64,000 nucleotides of DNA from positions 24,829,501 through 24,893,500 of the forward strand of contig NC_086172.1 of the NCBI RefSeq assembly GCF_023053635.1, in the 5' to 3' direction. This DNA is from Elgaria multicarinata webbii. Its lineage: Eukaryota; Chordata; Lepidosauria; Squamata; Anguidae. Shown here in pieces: positions 44,396 to 56,067 of the stretch; position 1 is the first letter of the stretch, and every line of letters starts with the position of its first letter. Both the position numbers and the translations under genes were made by a program. The notes below the pieces were generated by a model. That model ran no database searches. It saw nothing but the letters and a program-made list of their open reading frames with translations, and was not told where the DNA came from.

Positions 44396-45334
44396 CCAGA
44401 AAAAGAACACATGGGCATTCTCATAAAACATGCACAAAAACAGAAAGCCAGATAATAATCACTGCTACCACTCTTAAAGTATATGCAGTCATAATATCTT
44501 TCTAATTGCCATCTAGGTATTTGGAGATGACTCCATTTTCTCTTATAAAAATCCAAAGTTTGCCAACAGCATAAGCACAGAATATTGAAGAATTCCAGAC
44601 AGTATAAAAATAGATTTTTAGGAAAACAGTAATGGCATATAATCAGAAGATAGTTCAAAACCTAGCAAACTTTGGATAAAATCCAACGTAAGTCTTACAC
44701 AGAGTAGACCCATGACTAACTTAAATTCCATTCATTTCAATGGGTTTACACTATGTAGGACTTATGTTGGACTTTACCCTCTGTTCCTAGATGGTTGAGA
44801 GAAACTTGGCTCCTAGTTGCATAATTCCAGGCTTCCAGAACATTTAGCATATGCTATTTTGTGTGTGGATGTTTTATTAAACTATGGTCACTAAGTGTAT
44901 GAAGCCAATATCCCATTTGAAGAAATCTTTACTTCCTTCAAATCACTGAAGCTAGCCAAAAAGGCAAGACTCTCAGGAAGAAACGCAGGAAAGAAAGTGG
45001 CAATACACATTTATATTTAAATTTATATCCCACATTTTCACCTTAAAGTGGCTAGCAACAATGAATTTATAATATTTAAGTCTCAATATCTTTTTTGAAA
45101 AACTAAGAGCACAACCCTATGCATGTTTAGACAGAAAAAACTCCTACAACTCCCAGCATTCCCCAGCCAGCACTGCTGACTAAACATGTATAGAACTGAG
45201 CTCTAATACAATTAAAAGGACAAGCAACACACTCATTCAGCATTCTAATGGGCAATCGACTTAATATTTTTCTTTCATATGGCCTCAAGATCTAGCTCCT
45301 GGGAATTAATTTGAGAACTGCATAATACATCCTA

Positions 45335-45490
45335 ATAGAACATAAAAGCCATGCTGAATCAGACAAAAGGCCTATGTAGTCCAGTATTATGCTTCCATAC
45401 TGGCCAACCAGATGTCTAAGGGAAGCCCACAGGTAGGACATGACAGCAATGACACTCTCTCACTCAGGTTCCCCATCTCTACAATATCTT
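45335..45490 (-). mobile_element. CR1/L3-like LINE 3' fragment
   Basis: It reads aacataaaagccatgctgaa tcagacaaaaggcctatgta gtccagta. This is the reverse of the tail at 58780-58815 (tggaccctcagtctgatcca acatggctgttcttatg), so it is the same LINE family in the opposite orientation. Confidence 0.7.
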
Positions 45491-45499
45491 TATGAGGTG

Positions 45500-45860
45500 C
45501 AGTGATCAGAACTGTATACAATAATTCCAAGTATGGTTGCATCAGCATCATAGATTTGTAAAAGGGCATTATGATACTGGCAGTTTTATTTGGCTCCTTT
45601 TTTTAAATATGCCTAATGTGGAATTTGCCTTTTTCACAGCAACCTCAAACTAGATCAACATCTTCATTGAGCTGTCCAGCATAAACCTAAGATCTCTTCC
45701 TTGGTTAGGCAATGCCAGATCAGACCCCATCAGCATGCACATGAATTTAGGATCTTTTGCTCCGATGTGCATCACTTTACACTTGCTTACACTGAACTGC
45801 ATTTGCCATTTTAATGCCCATTGCCCATTAATGCCCAAAGGCCGAATGCCATCTTAACTA
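45500..45860 (-). mobile_element. CR1-like LINE internal/3' UTR fragment
   Basis: The text ctaagatctcttccttggtt, gaccccatcagcatgcacat and ccgatgtgcatcactttaca cttgcttacactgaactgca is a conserved amniote CR1-related repeat, here minus-oriented. It lies next to the CR1/L3 tail and may be part of the same insertion. Confidence 0.55.
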
Positions 45861-46347
45861 AAGAGTCTGTGCATGATCCAAATTAAACACTTTTAAGTCC
45901 CTCCGAATTATGTGGGAATTATATATATGCTCTCTCATTAAAACCAATGGGATCCCAAAGTGCTTCATTTAGGCTATACTGTGCCATGTATATTTCGCAC
46001 GCAAGTCTTCAGATTGCTTCCGAGACACTTTTCCACTAAAATGACAACCGTTTCAGTCTACCAAATAGCACAGAAAATGGAATGCAAGGAGGGCCACACA
46101 AGAAGTAAAAAAAAAAAGCTGTATCAACAATAGCAAATAGACAGACCTTAAAATATATATAATCCCACCCAAATAAGAGCATAGTGCACCAGCTGTAAAG
46201 AATTAACTATTTCATACACAGCAATAATGAGCAGTGGGGCCAAGCAGCTATAATCTGTTCCACACACAGTTTCACTTTTAACACTTGCATATCAACCAAC
46301 AGGGTGGATTTGATTTAAATCACTACTCAGAAAGACTCGATTTAATC

Positions 46348-46355
46348 ATGTGACT

Positions 46356-46391
<36 letters not shown>
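46348..46391. repeat. (CA)n microsatellite
   Basis: About 22 CA dinucleotides inside the hAT element. A shorter run lies at 47390-47406. Confidence 0.95.
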
Positions 46392-46632
46392 GTGCACTCT
46401 TCCTCGCTATATTTTACACAACTCAGAGTTACCAAGACTCATTCTTGCTGGTATAATCTTAATATTTACAACCAAATGAAGGTTTCATTTGGTTGTAATA
46501 TTTACAACCAAACGAATAGCAACTTTTCAGATTAGTTTTACAGTTATATAAAAAAAATTGATCTGGTTATACTATTAGAAACACATCATAGATAAATAAT
46601 TATGACATTATTGCGAGGTGAACTATCTCCAG

Positions 46633-46910
46633 TTTATTTATTTATTTATTTATTACATTTTTATACCGCCCAATAGCCGAAGCTCTCTGGGCGGTTCACA
46701 AAAATTAAAACCACAATAAAACATCCAACAGGTTAAAAACACAATTACGAAATACAGTATAAAAAGCGCAACCAGGATAAAACCACACAGCAAAGTTGAT
46801 ATAAGATTAAAATACAGAGTTAAAACAGTAAAATTTAAATTTAAGTTAAAATTAAGTGTTAAAATACTGAGTGAATAAAAAGGTCTTCAGCTGGCGACAA
46901 AAGCAGTACA
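46633..46910 (-). mobile_element. LINE 3' end nested in the hAT element
   Basis: It starts with TTTA repeats, then ccgcccaatagccgaagctc tctgggcggttcac, then an A-rich 3' UTR, all minus-oriented. A fragment of the same family (ccgcccaatagccaaagctc) lies at 61548-61595. LINE clade uncertain, probably L2-related. Confidence 0.6.
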
Positions 46911-48249
46911 GTGTAGGTTAATAGGTTAATCATTCATATTTGGACAACTTTTCTGCTGCACTTTATTGGAAGGAGAAAAATAATCTTACAGAAACCTCTG
47001 GAAGAGCATGACATTGTGAATGGATTAATGGAATTCATTGACCAAAAAATTTAAACAGCCTCATGCTACATAATTAAAAACTAATCCTTATTTCATGATG
47101 AATAACCTTTGGACTATCTTTAGATAGATTTTTCTTCAAAAAGCATTTTATTAAAAAAATCCAATTTAAATTAAAAAATCTGATTTAAATAAAAAAAACA
47201 ATTTAAATTTTTAAAATCTGATGTTTTGGGTTTTTTTTTAAAAAAATAATCATTGATTTTTATCCACCCTGTCAACAAATGAAGTGCTTAGTTTAAAATA
47301 AAACTTGGCGCTTTAGCATGAATGCAAAAAAGTGTGTACGCACACATTTTTAAAAAAGTACCAGCAGGGTCAAAGCCATACAGGAACAAACACACACACA
47401 CACACTTTAGGTTTTATAAAAGGCTATTAAGAAGAAATCATATCCTGCACCCCATCGTTCCTACACCTACCTTCACTGCCTGCTGCTTGCTCCACACTGT
47501 CTTATAAAACATTTTATTGTACATCATGGAGGTGCAATTTGTTCCAAAGTCTTTTTGCTAAATCTTTCACATAAGATTTAAAATAACAGAATAGAGCACA
47601 AAATGTATTTGTAGAATTTAATTCAAAGGAAAAAGTTTGCTTTATTATTACAATTATACTTTTAACGTTTGTCATTGGTTCATGTTGTAACGTGTAAATT
47701 AACACATCAGGACACTTGTTGTAGATATATACAATTTTATTCTGCCTAGCCATCCAGTAGAGCAAACAAGGCAAGAGGATTTTAAAGAAGTAATTGAAAG
47801 GGACATTGTAAGCCATGACTGATTTCCAACTTTGTTCTGCTTCAAGTAGTAAAAAAAGAATACATAAGGGAAATGAAGCAGTCAGCCATTCAGAACTGAA
47901 TTTAAGGAAGAAGCAGCTCAGAAAGATATGATCTTCAAAATTTGCAAAAGGTTACATCTTTCCTCCCCATATCTACCACACCAACCAGTATCAAAAAGAT
48001 GCAGTCAATAAACCAGGACTCCAACATTTTTAGCAAGTCAACTGCAAGCCAATAGTGCGGTCATCTTTTTAACGCAGGTGTACTAATTTGCTTTTTCAAA
48101 TAAGAAGTGAACTACATTTTGATACCAGAAGAAATGTTTCAGCATAACACAGCAAGAGCCCATTTTAATAAAAACAGAGGAGTTTAACCATCTGGTCACC
48201 TATTCCTAACACACTGACTTCATTAGATGCAACTGAAACAGTATTCTAG

Positions 48250-48508
48250 CACCATGTTCTAGAGCCAGTGCGGTGTAGCGGCCAAGGTGTTGGACTGGGA
48301 GTCGTGAGATCTGGGTTCCAGTCCCCACTCGGCCATGGAAACTCACTGGGTGACTTTGGGCCTGTCACAAACTCTCAGCCCAACCTACCCCACAGGGTTA
48401 CTGTTGTGAGGATAAAATGGACAGGAGGGGGATTATGTACAATGCCTTGGTTTTCTTGGAGGAAAAAAAGCGAGATATAAATGCAATAATAAATAAATAA
48501 ATAAATGT
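48250..48508 (+). mobile_element. Sauria-type SINE, nearly complete
   Basis: The head gagccagtgcggtgtagcgg, the B box gggttccagtccccactcgg, the body aactcactgggtgactttgg and caacctaccccacagggtta, and the tail gcgagatataaatgcaataa (taaa)n follow the squamate Sauria SINE from end to end. It is the best-preserved SINE in the window. Confidence 0.92.
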
Positions 48509-48739
48509 TCTTTGCAGAATTTTATGAAACCATGAAGAGCTACTGCCCATTTTCCTTCATGCTTCACTTTAGCCAGAGATAGTTGACAGAGCATGGCAAA
48601 TAATTCTAATTCCCTCCTTCTACCTGTTTTCATTACTTATAAACACACAAAACGTAAAATGGACCAACACTTTACAGAAATGGGAACAATTCAGTTTCAT
48701 ACAAGTTTATAAATTTAATTTTTATTGATCATTCATACG

Positions 48740-49120
48740 CTACCAATATGCATGACTCTTTGTTGGATGCACGATAGACAAACTCTTGTCGTCGGAAGTA
48801 TCACAACCAGCTTTATCATGAAGCAGGAAAAAGCTCCTGCATGAGGCGGTGCAGAGTGGGAAGAGTGGCAAATCATGCTGCTCCACCATAATGCCACTGC
48901 ACCAGGAGGACCCACCTAGGCAAGGCAGCCCCGGCCTGGCAAGAAGAGAGGGCACCTCTACAGGACAAGGGTTATGCACATCAGCCTTGCCATTCCCCCC
49001 CCCCTCGAAGCTGGAGGAGTCAGCGTGTGAGCTTGCACCATTGCTTGCACCATTGCTATCAGGAAGGAGCTTGGTGGCTGACTTCTTCTCTTCAGCCTTG
49101 AGGAGTCCGTCCCCCATCAC
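48740..49120 (-). pseudogene. Unidentified 126-codon open frame, possible retrocopy
   Basis: On the minus strand an ATG at 49117-49119 opens MGDGLLKAEEKKSATKLLPD, then SNGASNGASSHADSSSFEGG, with ordinary-looking codon content and no stop for 126 codons. Upstream (49130-49560) is a GC-rich, UTR-like stretch without introns. Downstream, at about 48723, is an AATAAA on this strand. I do not recognise the protein. The intronless layout in an AT-rich intron suggests a retrocopy. No clear poly(A) tail or target duplication was seen, and the coding status is unproved. Confidence 0.3.
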
Positions 49121-49629
49121 TCAGCTTTGGCAAGCTAGAGGATCCTAGAAGGAGGCAGGTTAACCAGCTAACCAGCCAGCCTTAAATTGTGAGGGACAGA
49201 GTTGTTGAGGAAGAAAGGAAAAAGAACATGCTCCTTCTCAAGTATTTCCAGGCTAGGGCTGGAGAGGAAGGGCAGAGCGGTGGGGGAAAAGAAACGGGGC
49301 ATGCCGCTGCTGACGCGTCTTCAAGCTGCCCCTTTTACCACTTGTTCCCCCTTGCCTGACCCACTGCCCGTGGAGTGAGTTCAGCCCCAGCCAACAGACT
49401 CTGGGGGCTGCTCCCTTTTCCAGTTGTAGCTCTGGCAGTGAACAGCCAGGCTTCACCTTCCTGAGCATCTCTTTGCCCCTGCTTGTGAGAAGCTCTAGCT
49501 GCAGTAAGTGGGTCCCTGCTCTTTTCAGACCGACCCACCCCTATGTGTAAAGCCCCCTTCCCTTTGGACCTAATCTCTTACACTCCTTAGTTTGCAGGGA
49601 GTGTCTGTGACATCTTCCCATGCAGAAAC

Positions 49630-49722
49630 CCAGATGGAAGGATAGCGCAATCTTATGTAGGTCTACTCAGAAGTAAGTCCCACTGAGATCAATAGGACTT
49701 ACTCTAAGTAAAATAGTGTTAC
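49630..49722. repeat. Short palindromic dispersed repeat (agtaagtcccactgag)
   Basis: The text gaagtaagtcccactgagat caataggacttactctaagt is palindromic around gagatcaatag and is preceded by gcgcaatcttatgtaggtct. It is the same family as 30028-30110. Confidence 0.55.
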
Positions 49723-49762
49723 TTTTCCTTCCCTCATTTTGACCGTTCTCCCTTGCCCCATG

Positions 49763-50694
49763 TAGAGATGTGAAGGCCCAGGGGGGAAAGCAGAAAAATT
49801 CAGGAGGGAAAATGTTTTTCCCCACATTTTTTTTCAAAAGCCTGTTTCCAAAAAAATTTAAAAAAAAGAAAAGAAAAAAATGGATTATGGAATGTTTTAT
49901 TTTAGCATGATGAATAAAATGTTCAAGGCAAGGTGTTCATATACTGGCTATACCAAATGATTTCTAAAAACTATGTACAGTGTCAGATTATTACAATTTC
50001 TGTGCACAGAGGACAAGCAAGTCCTAGGTTGCAAACTGAGACAACAACTCTCAAATGCAAGAGCAAGATGCATTTCTGTCTCTAGGGGGCACTGCCATTG
50101 AAGCAGAGACTGAAACTGATAGTGATTGCTATGGGTCAGAAAATGAGTCTGATTAAATTTCTTGCATATTCATTGAGTCCTGGTCGCCCCCCCCCTTTTT
50201 TTTTTCTCAGTTCTTTTTATTGGAATGGATGCTTTATGTCTGCTTGACACTGTGGGGGACTAGTGGAGAGATAAATAATTTTCTTTGATACTAATGTTGA
50301 TGGTTTCTTCTGTTTTTTGCCTGCTCCTCATAAACTTCCAAAACCGAAGAGGTTCCATACAGTTCAGTGTTGCTTACAGTTCAGGAGCTCGTAGCAACAT
50401 TTGTTACAAAAAAAAGTAAAAATGTAAAAAAGTAAGTTCAATTTGTAATAATTGTTTGAATACACTGTACTTTTAATATACCAAATGTAATAATTTTGTG
50501 CCAAACCAAGTTGGACATAATACACTTTATGTTCCTAAAGTAACAAAGTGACTTTCAATCTGTAAAAAGTGCTAATATTGAGGGGGGGGATTCTGTTTTT
50601 CAAAAAAAAAAATCCATTTCCTCCCCAAAAAACCCCGGGGGGAACGTGTTTTTTTTCCAATAGATTCAACATTTCCAGAAATTTCACATCTCTA
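49763..50694. mobile_element. Non-autonomous hAT element, 932 bp, exact 8-base target duplication
   Basis: The ends TAGAGATGTGAA and TTCACATCTCTA are exact 12-base inverted repeats. They are flanked by a perfect direct repeat gccccatg at 49755-49762 and 50695-50702. The inside is rich in A/T runs and has no transposase. The perfect target duplication suggests moderate age or good preservation. Confidence 0.93.
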
Positions 50695-51302
50695 GCCCCA
50701 TGACACCTGAGCAGCACTACAAGGCTCCTGTTCCAGGATGGCTGGAGTCCTCAAAAGGAGTACTTTTCTTAAGAGGTATGGATACACTGCAACATTTTGT
50801 GGTGGGTCCCACTTGTTTCCTCTAATTGGTGAAAACAAAAAGGCCACTCGCAAAACAAAACAGACATTTTTCCATACCTGGGAAACTAAAACATGCAGGA
50901 GACAAATTAGGCTTCCCAAGGGAGCAAAAATCTCCCTTACCCGCTCCCGAATAAGGTTGAAGGGGAGGCCCGTGAATGCATGCTGCCTTCATGCTATAAT
51001 GGAAACTATGTCTATGTGATTTTGCTTTTGTCTTACAAGTCTTCTGAGCCAGGAAAAGCCTTGGCATCAGGTCAGACAGATTTCTGCACTGTTACCCTGA
51101 AAACAGGCTCAAAGGACCTAGACATTACGTTAGCTGTGGCTGGAGTCGTTCATGCTCTGACCCTGGGCTGTTTAGCATTGCATCTGAACCCAGACCTCTG
51201 GCTTGTCTCTCCCCTGACAAAGACCCCATAGTTTGTTTTTTGTTGGGGGGGGTTCTCTGGTTTGAGGGGTGAGAGTCAACCTAGGTTTGTGTTTGGTCAC
51301 AG

Positions 51303-51353
51303 TGCTAAACAACCCAGGGATGCCCTGTCCTAGCAACCCTGGGTTGTTTAGCC
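51303..51353. repeat. Inverted repeat (gctaaacaaccc...gggttgtttagc)
   Basis: The arms tgctaaacaacccaggg and ccctgggttgtttagcc pair around atgccctgtcctagcaa. The surrounding 51170-51430 has several cctgggttgttt and aaccca words, so it may be the core of a palindromic element of the family described at 28224-29457. Confidence 0.55.
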
Positions 51354-53261
51354 ATTCCTGCTTGTTGAGCGCACAATCAGACGGAGGGAGCCAGCACACT
51401 TGCTTGTTTCTCAACAAACCTGGTTTTTAAAAACCCTTTGGAGTTGTTGTGATGTGTAAAATTTCACTTTAGGGCTATAGCAATGAATTCAAGCTCCCAT
51501 CCTATCACTGGCACAGAGCTAAAGCCCTACAGAGAATTTGTACTATAGCCCTTTGTTGAGTCTGAGCAACATTTATCCCCACTCCAACACAGTTTCACCC
51601 CCACTATAACACACATAGTGAGAGGATACATTGTATGAAGTAATCTTCCCTGAACGGAAATCCTAAAGGAATGGAGAAATGGGCAACTAGCCATTAGGAA
51701 CAATTGGACACACGTCAGCAGTTCATAACATGCAGACACACACACAAATCAAATGAAGTTAGGCAAGTGCAGGCAATCTGCACACCACACAATAGAATAT
51801 TCAGTCCCAGTTCATGTCAGATTGACAAGATGTTTACAGTTTTTAAAAACAATGCTTGTCGCAGAAAAGCCAATACAACAAACTACTGTAAATGAACAAG
51901 AAAAACAAACACACACAAAATACAAAACGTGAGACCTTCCCACTTGATATGAACTGTACCACTGCAATGTCTGCTACAGACCTAAATTTAAAAAACTGTG
52001 CACCGTTTTGTTGCAAGTGCAATATAAAAGATACAACATTTTACAATATAAAAACTTTTAAGGTGCATACTTTAGCCAGGTAACTTTAATCCCAAATAAG
52101 TCAGACCCAACCAACCTATGGGTTGTTCTCCTCTTCATCACTTTACTCAAGTATTGGAATGGAGATCACAAAAGGGGCCAGCAGCCAACATGAGCTATTC
52201 TCAAAGGGCATCAGTCATACTTTGAAATTTGTACTGTCCCTGCTCGCCAGAAAGTACACCCATTCTTTATACAAACTGCTACTGAAGCAAGTTTATCCAA
52301 GCTATGACATTTGCATGTTTTTCTCCCATGGGGGTTAAAAGCTTTGCCCAGTTCCAACTACAGAGTGGCCCAAATCATTCAGGAAGAGAAGGAGCTTCTG
52401 CATTCTATTTTCACATCCCTCCCTAACCAAGTCATACAACTGGCAGCCCAAAGCTGCTGTGTTTTATTATTTTCTGCCCACTCCACTTCCCCTGCCAGCA
52501 CTAAAGCAGAACAGAGCTCTGATTGCTACTTCTCACAGAGTAAAGGATCAGGACAGGCTCACCCACCCCAAATTTTTAAACCCAACTCAAATGAAAAGTG
52601 AGAGATATGGTGAGTTAAGAAAACCATACGTGCAAGGATTCGCCCAAAAGCCAGAACTAGGAGTATTGTCTGATCACTCCGTGCAAGCAAAATAGTCAAT
52701 ACCTTAAAATTCTTGGTTTTAATAATTAAAAAGTAAGCATCTTGCCCTAAGCCAGTGAAAGTAACCCAATCAGGTAGGCATGTCCAAAATCTTGTATGAT
52801 TGTAAGTCTTGCATAAAAGTCGTGGACGGGTGGATGAGATAATAGTTCCCTTTTCTTTTTAAATGAGAGACTTGGCACTGAATATCTAGCTACTTCGTAA
52901 TGAAGTATCTTGTTGGTAATAATCCGCTGTCCAGCATGAAATAAAAACAGCCATTGCTGATTCATGGCTTCCCAAATGTAAAATAAGACACATGCATGAA
53001 AACGTAACTTTTTGCCGTTATTTGGGAAAGACGCCTACATAAAATGCTGAATTATCCATGGAAAGCTCAAATATATATAAAATTACATGCAGTCTTTTTA
53101 TTCATAGAACAGGAAAGGTTAAACACTCTCCAAAATCATGCCAAATTTTATTTTATTTATTTTAGTTGTGGATTTATGCAATCACTTTCTTTTTACAAGT
53201 CCTTCCTTCTCAATCACTACATCCTATGCCCAGGCAGGCATCAGAGATACTATGCCCAGGC

Positions 53262-53500
53262 CCCCTGAAGAAATCCCTGCTGTTATCTCCTATCTCAGAT
53301 TGGAGATAACAGCAGGATAGAAAGCAAGTAGCCAATGCTGGTAAGAGCAGCTGCTTTTCCCAACAGAAAACTCAGTGTAAGAATTCAGCCAACACTGGGA
53401 AGAGCAGTTGTTCCTCCAAACACCAGCTATTCACCACCCACATCCCCACTGTTATCTCTGATCCTACTTCAGAGATAACAGCAGGGATTCCTCCAGGGAG
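53262..53500. mobile_element. Palindromic MITE (atccctgctgttatctc)
   Basis: Four copies of the word ctgctgttatctc or its reverse occur. The outer pair cccctgaagaaatccctgct gttatctc (53262-53289) and the reverse complement of 53471-53499 form the ends. Each end is itself a hairpin (with 53299-53317, and with 53448-53460). About 240 bp, no coding. Confidence 0.65.
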
Positions 53501-53719
53501 GTGGTCTTGGAGACAAAGCAGGCTCTGTGGCCGGATGGCAGAGCCTCTTCGGGCCAGAGATTCTGCAACCCTGTCCTAAAGCATACGTGCAAGATGCTGC
53601 TTAACTGAACTCTATCATGGTTAAATGCTATTTTCGCTTTCCCTAATATGTGATAATTAAAACTATAGAAGATCTGAGAGATAAGAGTGCTTCCATTACC
53701 TCTGCAATAATACACATGC

Positions 53720-54105
53720 AAATTTAGGGATGGGGGAGGATTATTAATATTGCTATTGTTCTGGAGCAACAGAATCTGTGGAACATGTCATTTTGCATTG
53801 TAACGTGTATGAGGAATGCAGAAAAAAATTAATCTTTCCTTTATTAACAGCCTTTTCTGGATGTAACCCCACAACGTTGGTATTAATCTGTTTAAAGGAT
53901 GTGTCCTCCCACATTACTGAAAGGAGGGTCTCTAAGTTTCTCATGACCTCAATGCAAATTAGAAAAATAACATTGCAATCCTTCTGAGAGAAGCAACTCA
54001 CCAAGCTGTAGTTTGTTTTTATGTCTCTTTTTATCTATCCTTTGCATGTTTTGGTGTTGATTTTGCTGGTATGCGACCGTAATAAATAACAATTTGATTT
54101 GATTT
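53720..54105 (+). mobile_element. R4/Dong-like LINE 3' end
   Basis: An open stretch reads ATESVEHVILHCNVYEECRK and then KLIFPLLTAFSGCNP. It has the His-Cys spacing of a LINE C-terminal zinc knuckle, as in R4-type elements. The 3' end gcgaccgtaataaataacaa tttgatttgatttgat is the short repeat tail of this LINE type. Clade assignment is by resemblance. Confidence 0.6.
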
Positions 54106-54654
54106 GATATTGCTACAGTTTCCGACAGCATTGTAAAATATGCATGATTGAACTTAAGAGACCATTGTTATTTTGATTTCATAGGCTTTATTTAGGTTCC
54201 TGAGTGCTCTTGGATGAGAGTATGTCACTGACAAAAATAATTATTTCATTTGCAACAAGACTTGAGGGTGGAGCAGTAAGTCCTAGCAGTTGCTGTACTA
54301 TAAACCTACTTCTCTTATTGGAAGAGAGAAAAAGAAACGCCCTGAGCCCTGTTTCTAGAACACAGCCTTGTGCCTGATGAGATCTCGAAAGGTTGCACTT
54401 TTTGGGTGAACTATTAGTATCAAAATGCTAATCATCTACAGACTCAGGAGAGTCTGGTGCAATGCGAAGATCCAGTTCACCTTAGTTATTATACTAATAT
54501 GAACTAATAAAGTTATTACACTAATATGGATTCTGTAGCCTCTAGTTCAGAATGGCATCAGCAGAGTCATTGACAATGGAACTTTCCAAGACTCCTTAAC
54601 CGTATACAACACAGTTGGAAGGAAAGGAACAGAGACTGGTGTAATGTCTCTGTA

Positions 54655-54768
54655 TATACAGCATCAGACTGTAAGCCTGAGGACAGGGACTGTCTTTTTT
54701 GCTAACTAATTGTAAGCTGCTCCGAGAGCCTGTTTTGGCTGAGGAGCGGGGTATAAGTATGAATAATA

Positions 54769-54807
<39 letters not shown>
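54655..54807 (+). mobile_element. LINE or SINE 3' tail with (AAT)n
   Basis: The text gactgtaagcctgaggacag ggactgtc, then taagctgctccgagagcctg ttttggctgaggagcggggt ataagtatg, then AAT repeats. The same phrase occurs at 58490-58603 and, reversed, at 60893-61110. It sits inside the DIRS-like region. Confidence 0.65.
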
Positions 54808-54819
54808 TAAAAAAACTGG

Positions 54820-55880
54820 GCCTTTTATTTTCTCACAAGGTTGTTGAGTCTCGATGCCCAAAGCTTGGGCCATCTTTAGAATTTGGTCAGAAAAATGGTA
54901 TAAGTCTTCTGAGGGCGATGCTCCCTCTTGGGTAATCACAACAATGTCAGGTGATTGCACTGAAGGAGCCACTGAAGAAAAAGACTTCATTTATCGCAAT
55001 GCTAAATCATCTACCGACTCAGGAGAGTCTGGTGCAATGCGAGGATCCAGTTCACCTTCTTCAGTTTGATCCTTAGAGGCAAACTGTGGTGGAGGAGGCA
55101 AAGGATGAGAAATACGAGACATGTGTGGCATGTCAGCAGCAGCCCTGGGTGCAGTACTATCTTCAGTAGTAGTTCTGAGACAATGACCTTGGTGGTACTG
55201 AGGAGGTGGCAGGAAAAGATCCTCAGCAGATGGTCTCGAGGTGGATATCAGCTGAGGCGCTTGGGGTGAGACAGGAGCTGAGCCTTCAACAGTCGGTCTC
55301 GATACCGATGCAGACATAGGCGGTCGATACCAAGGGGAAACTTCATCGGAATAATGAAGCCTCTCACAATAAGCCTCCCTATCATGATGAGGCTGCCAAT
55401 CACCGTATTGACAGGGCATTCGAGGAGGAAAAGACCAGTTTGAATATCTGTCCCATCCCCCTACAGGTGATCTAGAATGATGTCCCCAAACATGTCCCTC
55501 AAAAAAAATCTCTCTGCTGAAAATCTGAATGCTTCAACCATCCTGATTCAGGGGGAAGTCCTGAAACGATGATGAGGCTGTTGCATTGATCGTCGAGGTG
55601 GGGAAATCTGCAGAGAACCTGGTGGTAAGAGATCCCTGATCTCATCCTCCGTCGTTGATGTCACACACTCCATCCTTGGTAGCGTAAGATCCAACCTTGG
55701 TACCAACGAAGCTGTTTGCGTTATCAGTACCAAGAGAGCAGTCTGTGGAATCGGCGAGTTCAGCAATGGAGAGGGAGTTGGAACCCTAGCCGACACTGAA
55801 GACTCCAAATGAGCCTTTTTGGAAGTCTTTTCCTTCTTTTATCTGCAAGTTTAGTTGACCTGGCATTTTTAGAAAGCTTT
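54820..55880 (-). mobile_element. DIRS-like retroelement fossil, ORF1 part
   Basis: This minus-strand region carries Pro/Ser-rich coding remnants resembling the first open frame of DIRS-type tyrosine-recombinase retrotransposons, LTR-element kin known in lizards. Only this part is present. No reverse transcriptase, recombinase or terminal repeats were recognised, and the copy is broken. A segment of about 50 bases near 55010-55060 recurs at 54434-54475, on the other side of an inserted LINE/SINE tail. Age: old. Family assignment is tentative. Confidence 0.4.
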
Positions 55881-56067
55881 TTGGCTGTCGACACAGTTAG
55901 TGAATGCCCCGGTGTTTGGAGATCGGAACAACCCGTGCGTGGTTATGGTCAGGGTCCTGTTGTGTAGGCTCTGCCATAGCTGTTTCAGATGGCAACTTTG
56001 ATGAATCCACTGCTTCCAAGGCTTTTCTCCACAAAATAGGAATTAGACAGTCTGCTCTAGTCCACTT

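Larger units (their letters stand above)
46300..47271. mobile_element. Non-autonomous hAT element, about 970 bp, with nested LINE tail
   Basis: The ends are cagggtggatttgatttaaa and, reverse-complemented, cagggtggataaaaatcaat. They are flanked by an 8-base repeat with one mismatch (tcaaccaa at 46292-46299, tcaacaaa at 47272-47279). The inside is dominated by gatttaaat-type AT-rich repeats. A (CA)n tract at 46348-46391, a perfect hairpin at 46466-46498 and a LINE tail at 46633-46910 lie within it. No transposase. Confidence 0.82.
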
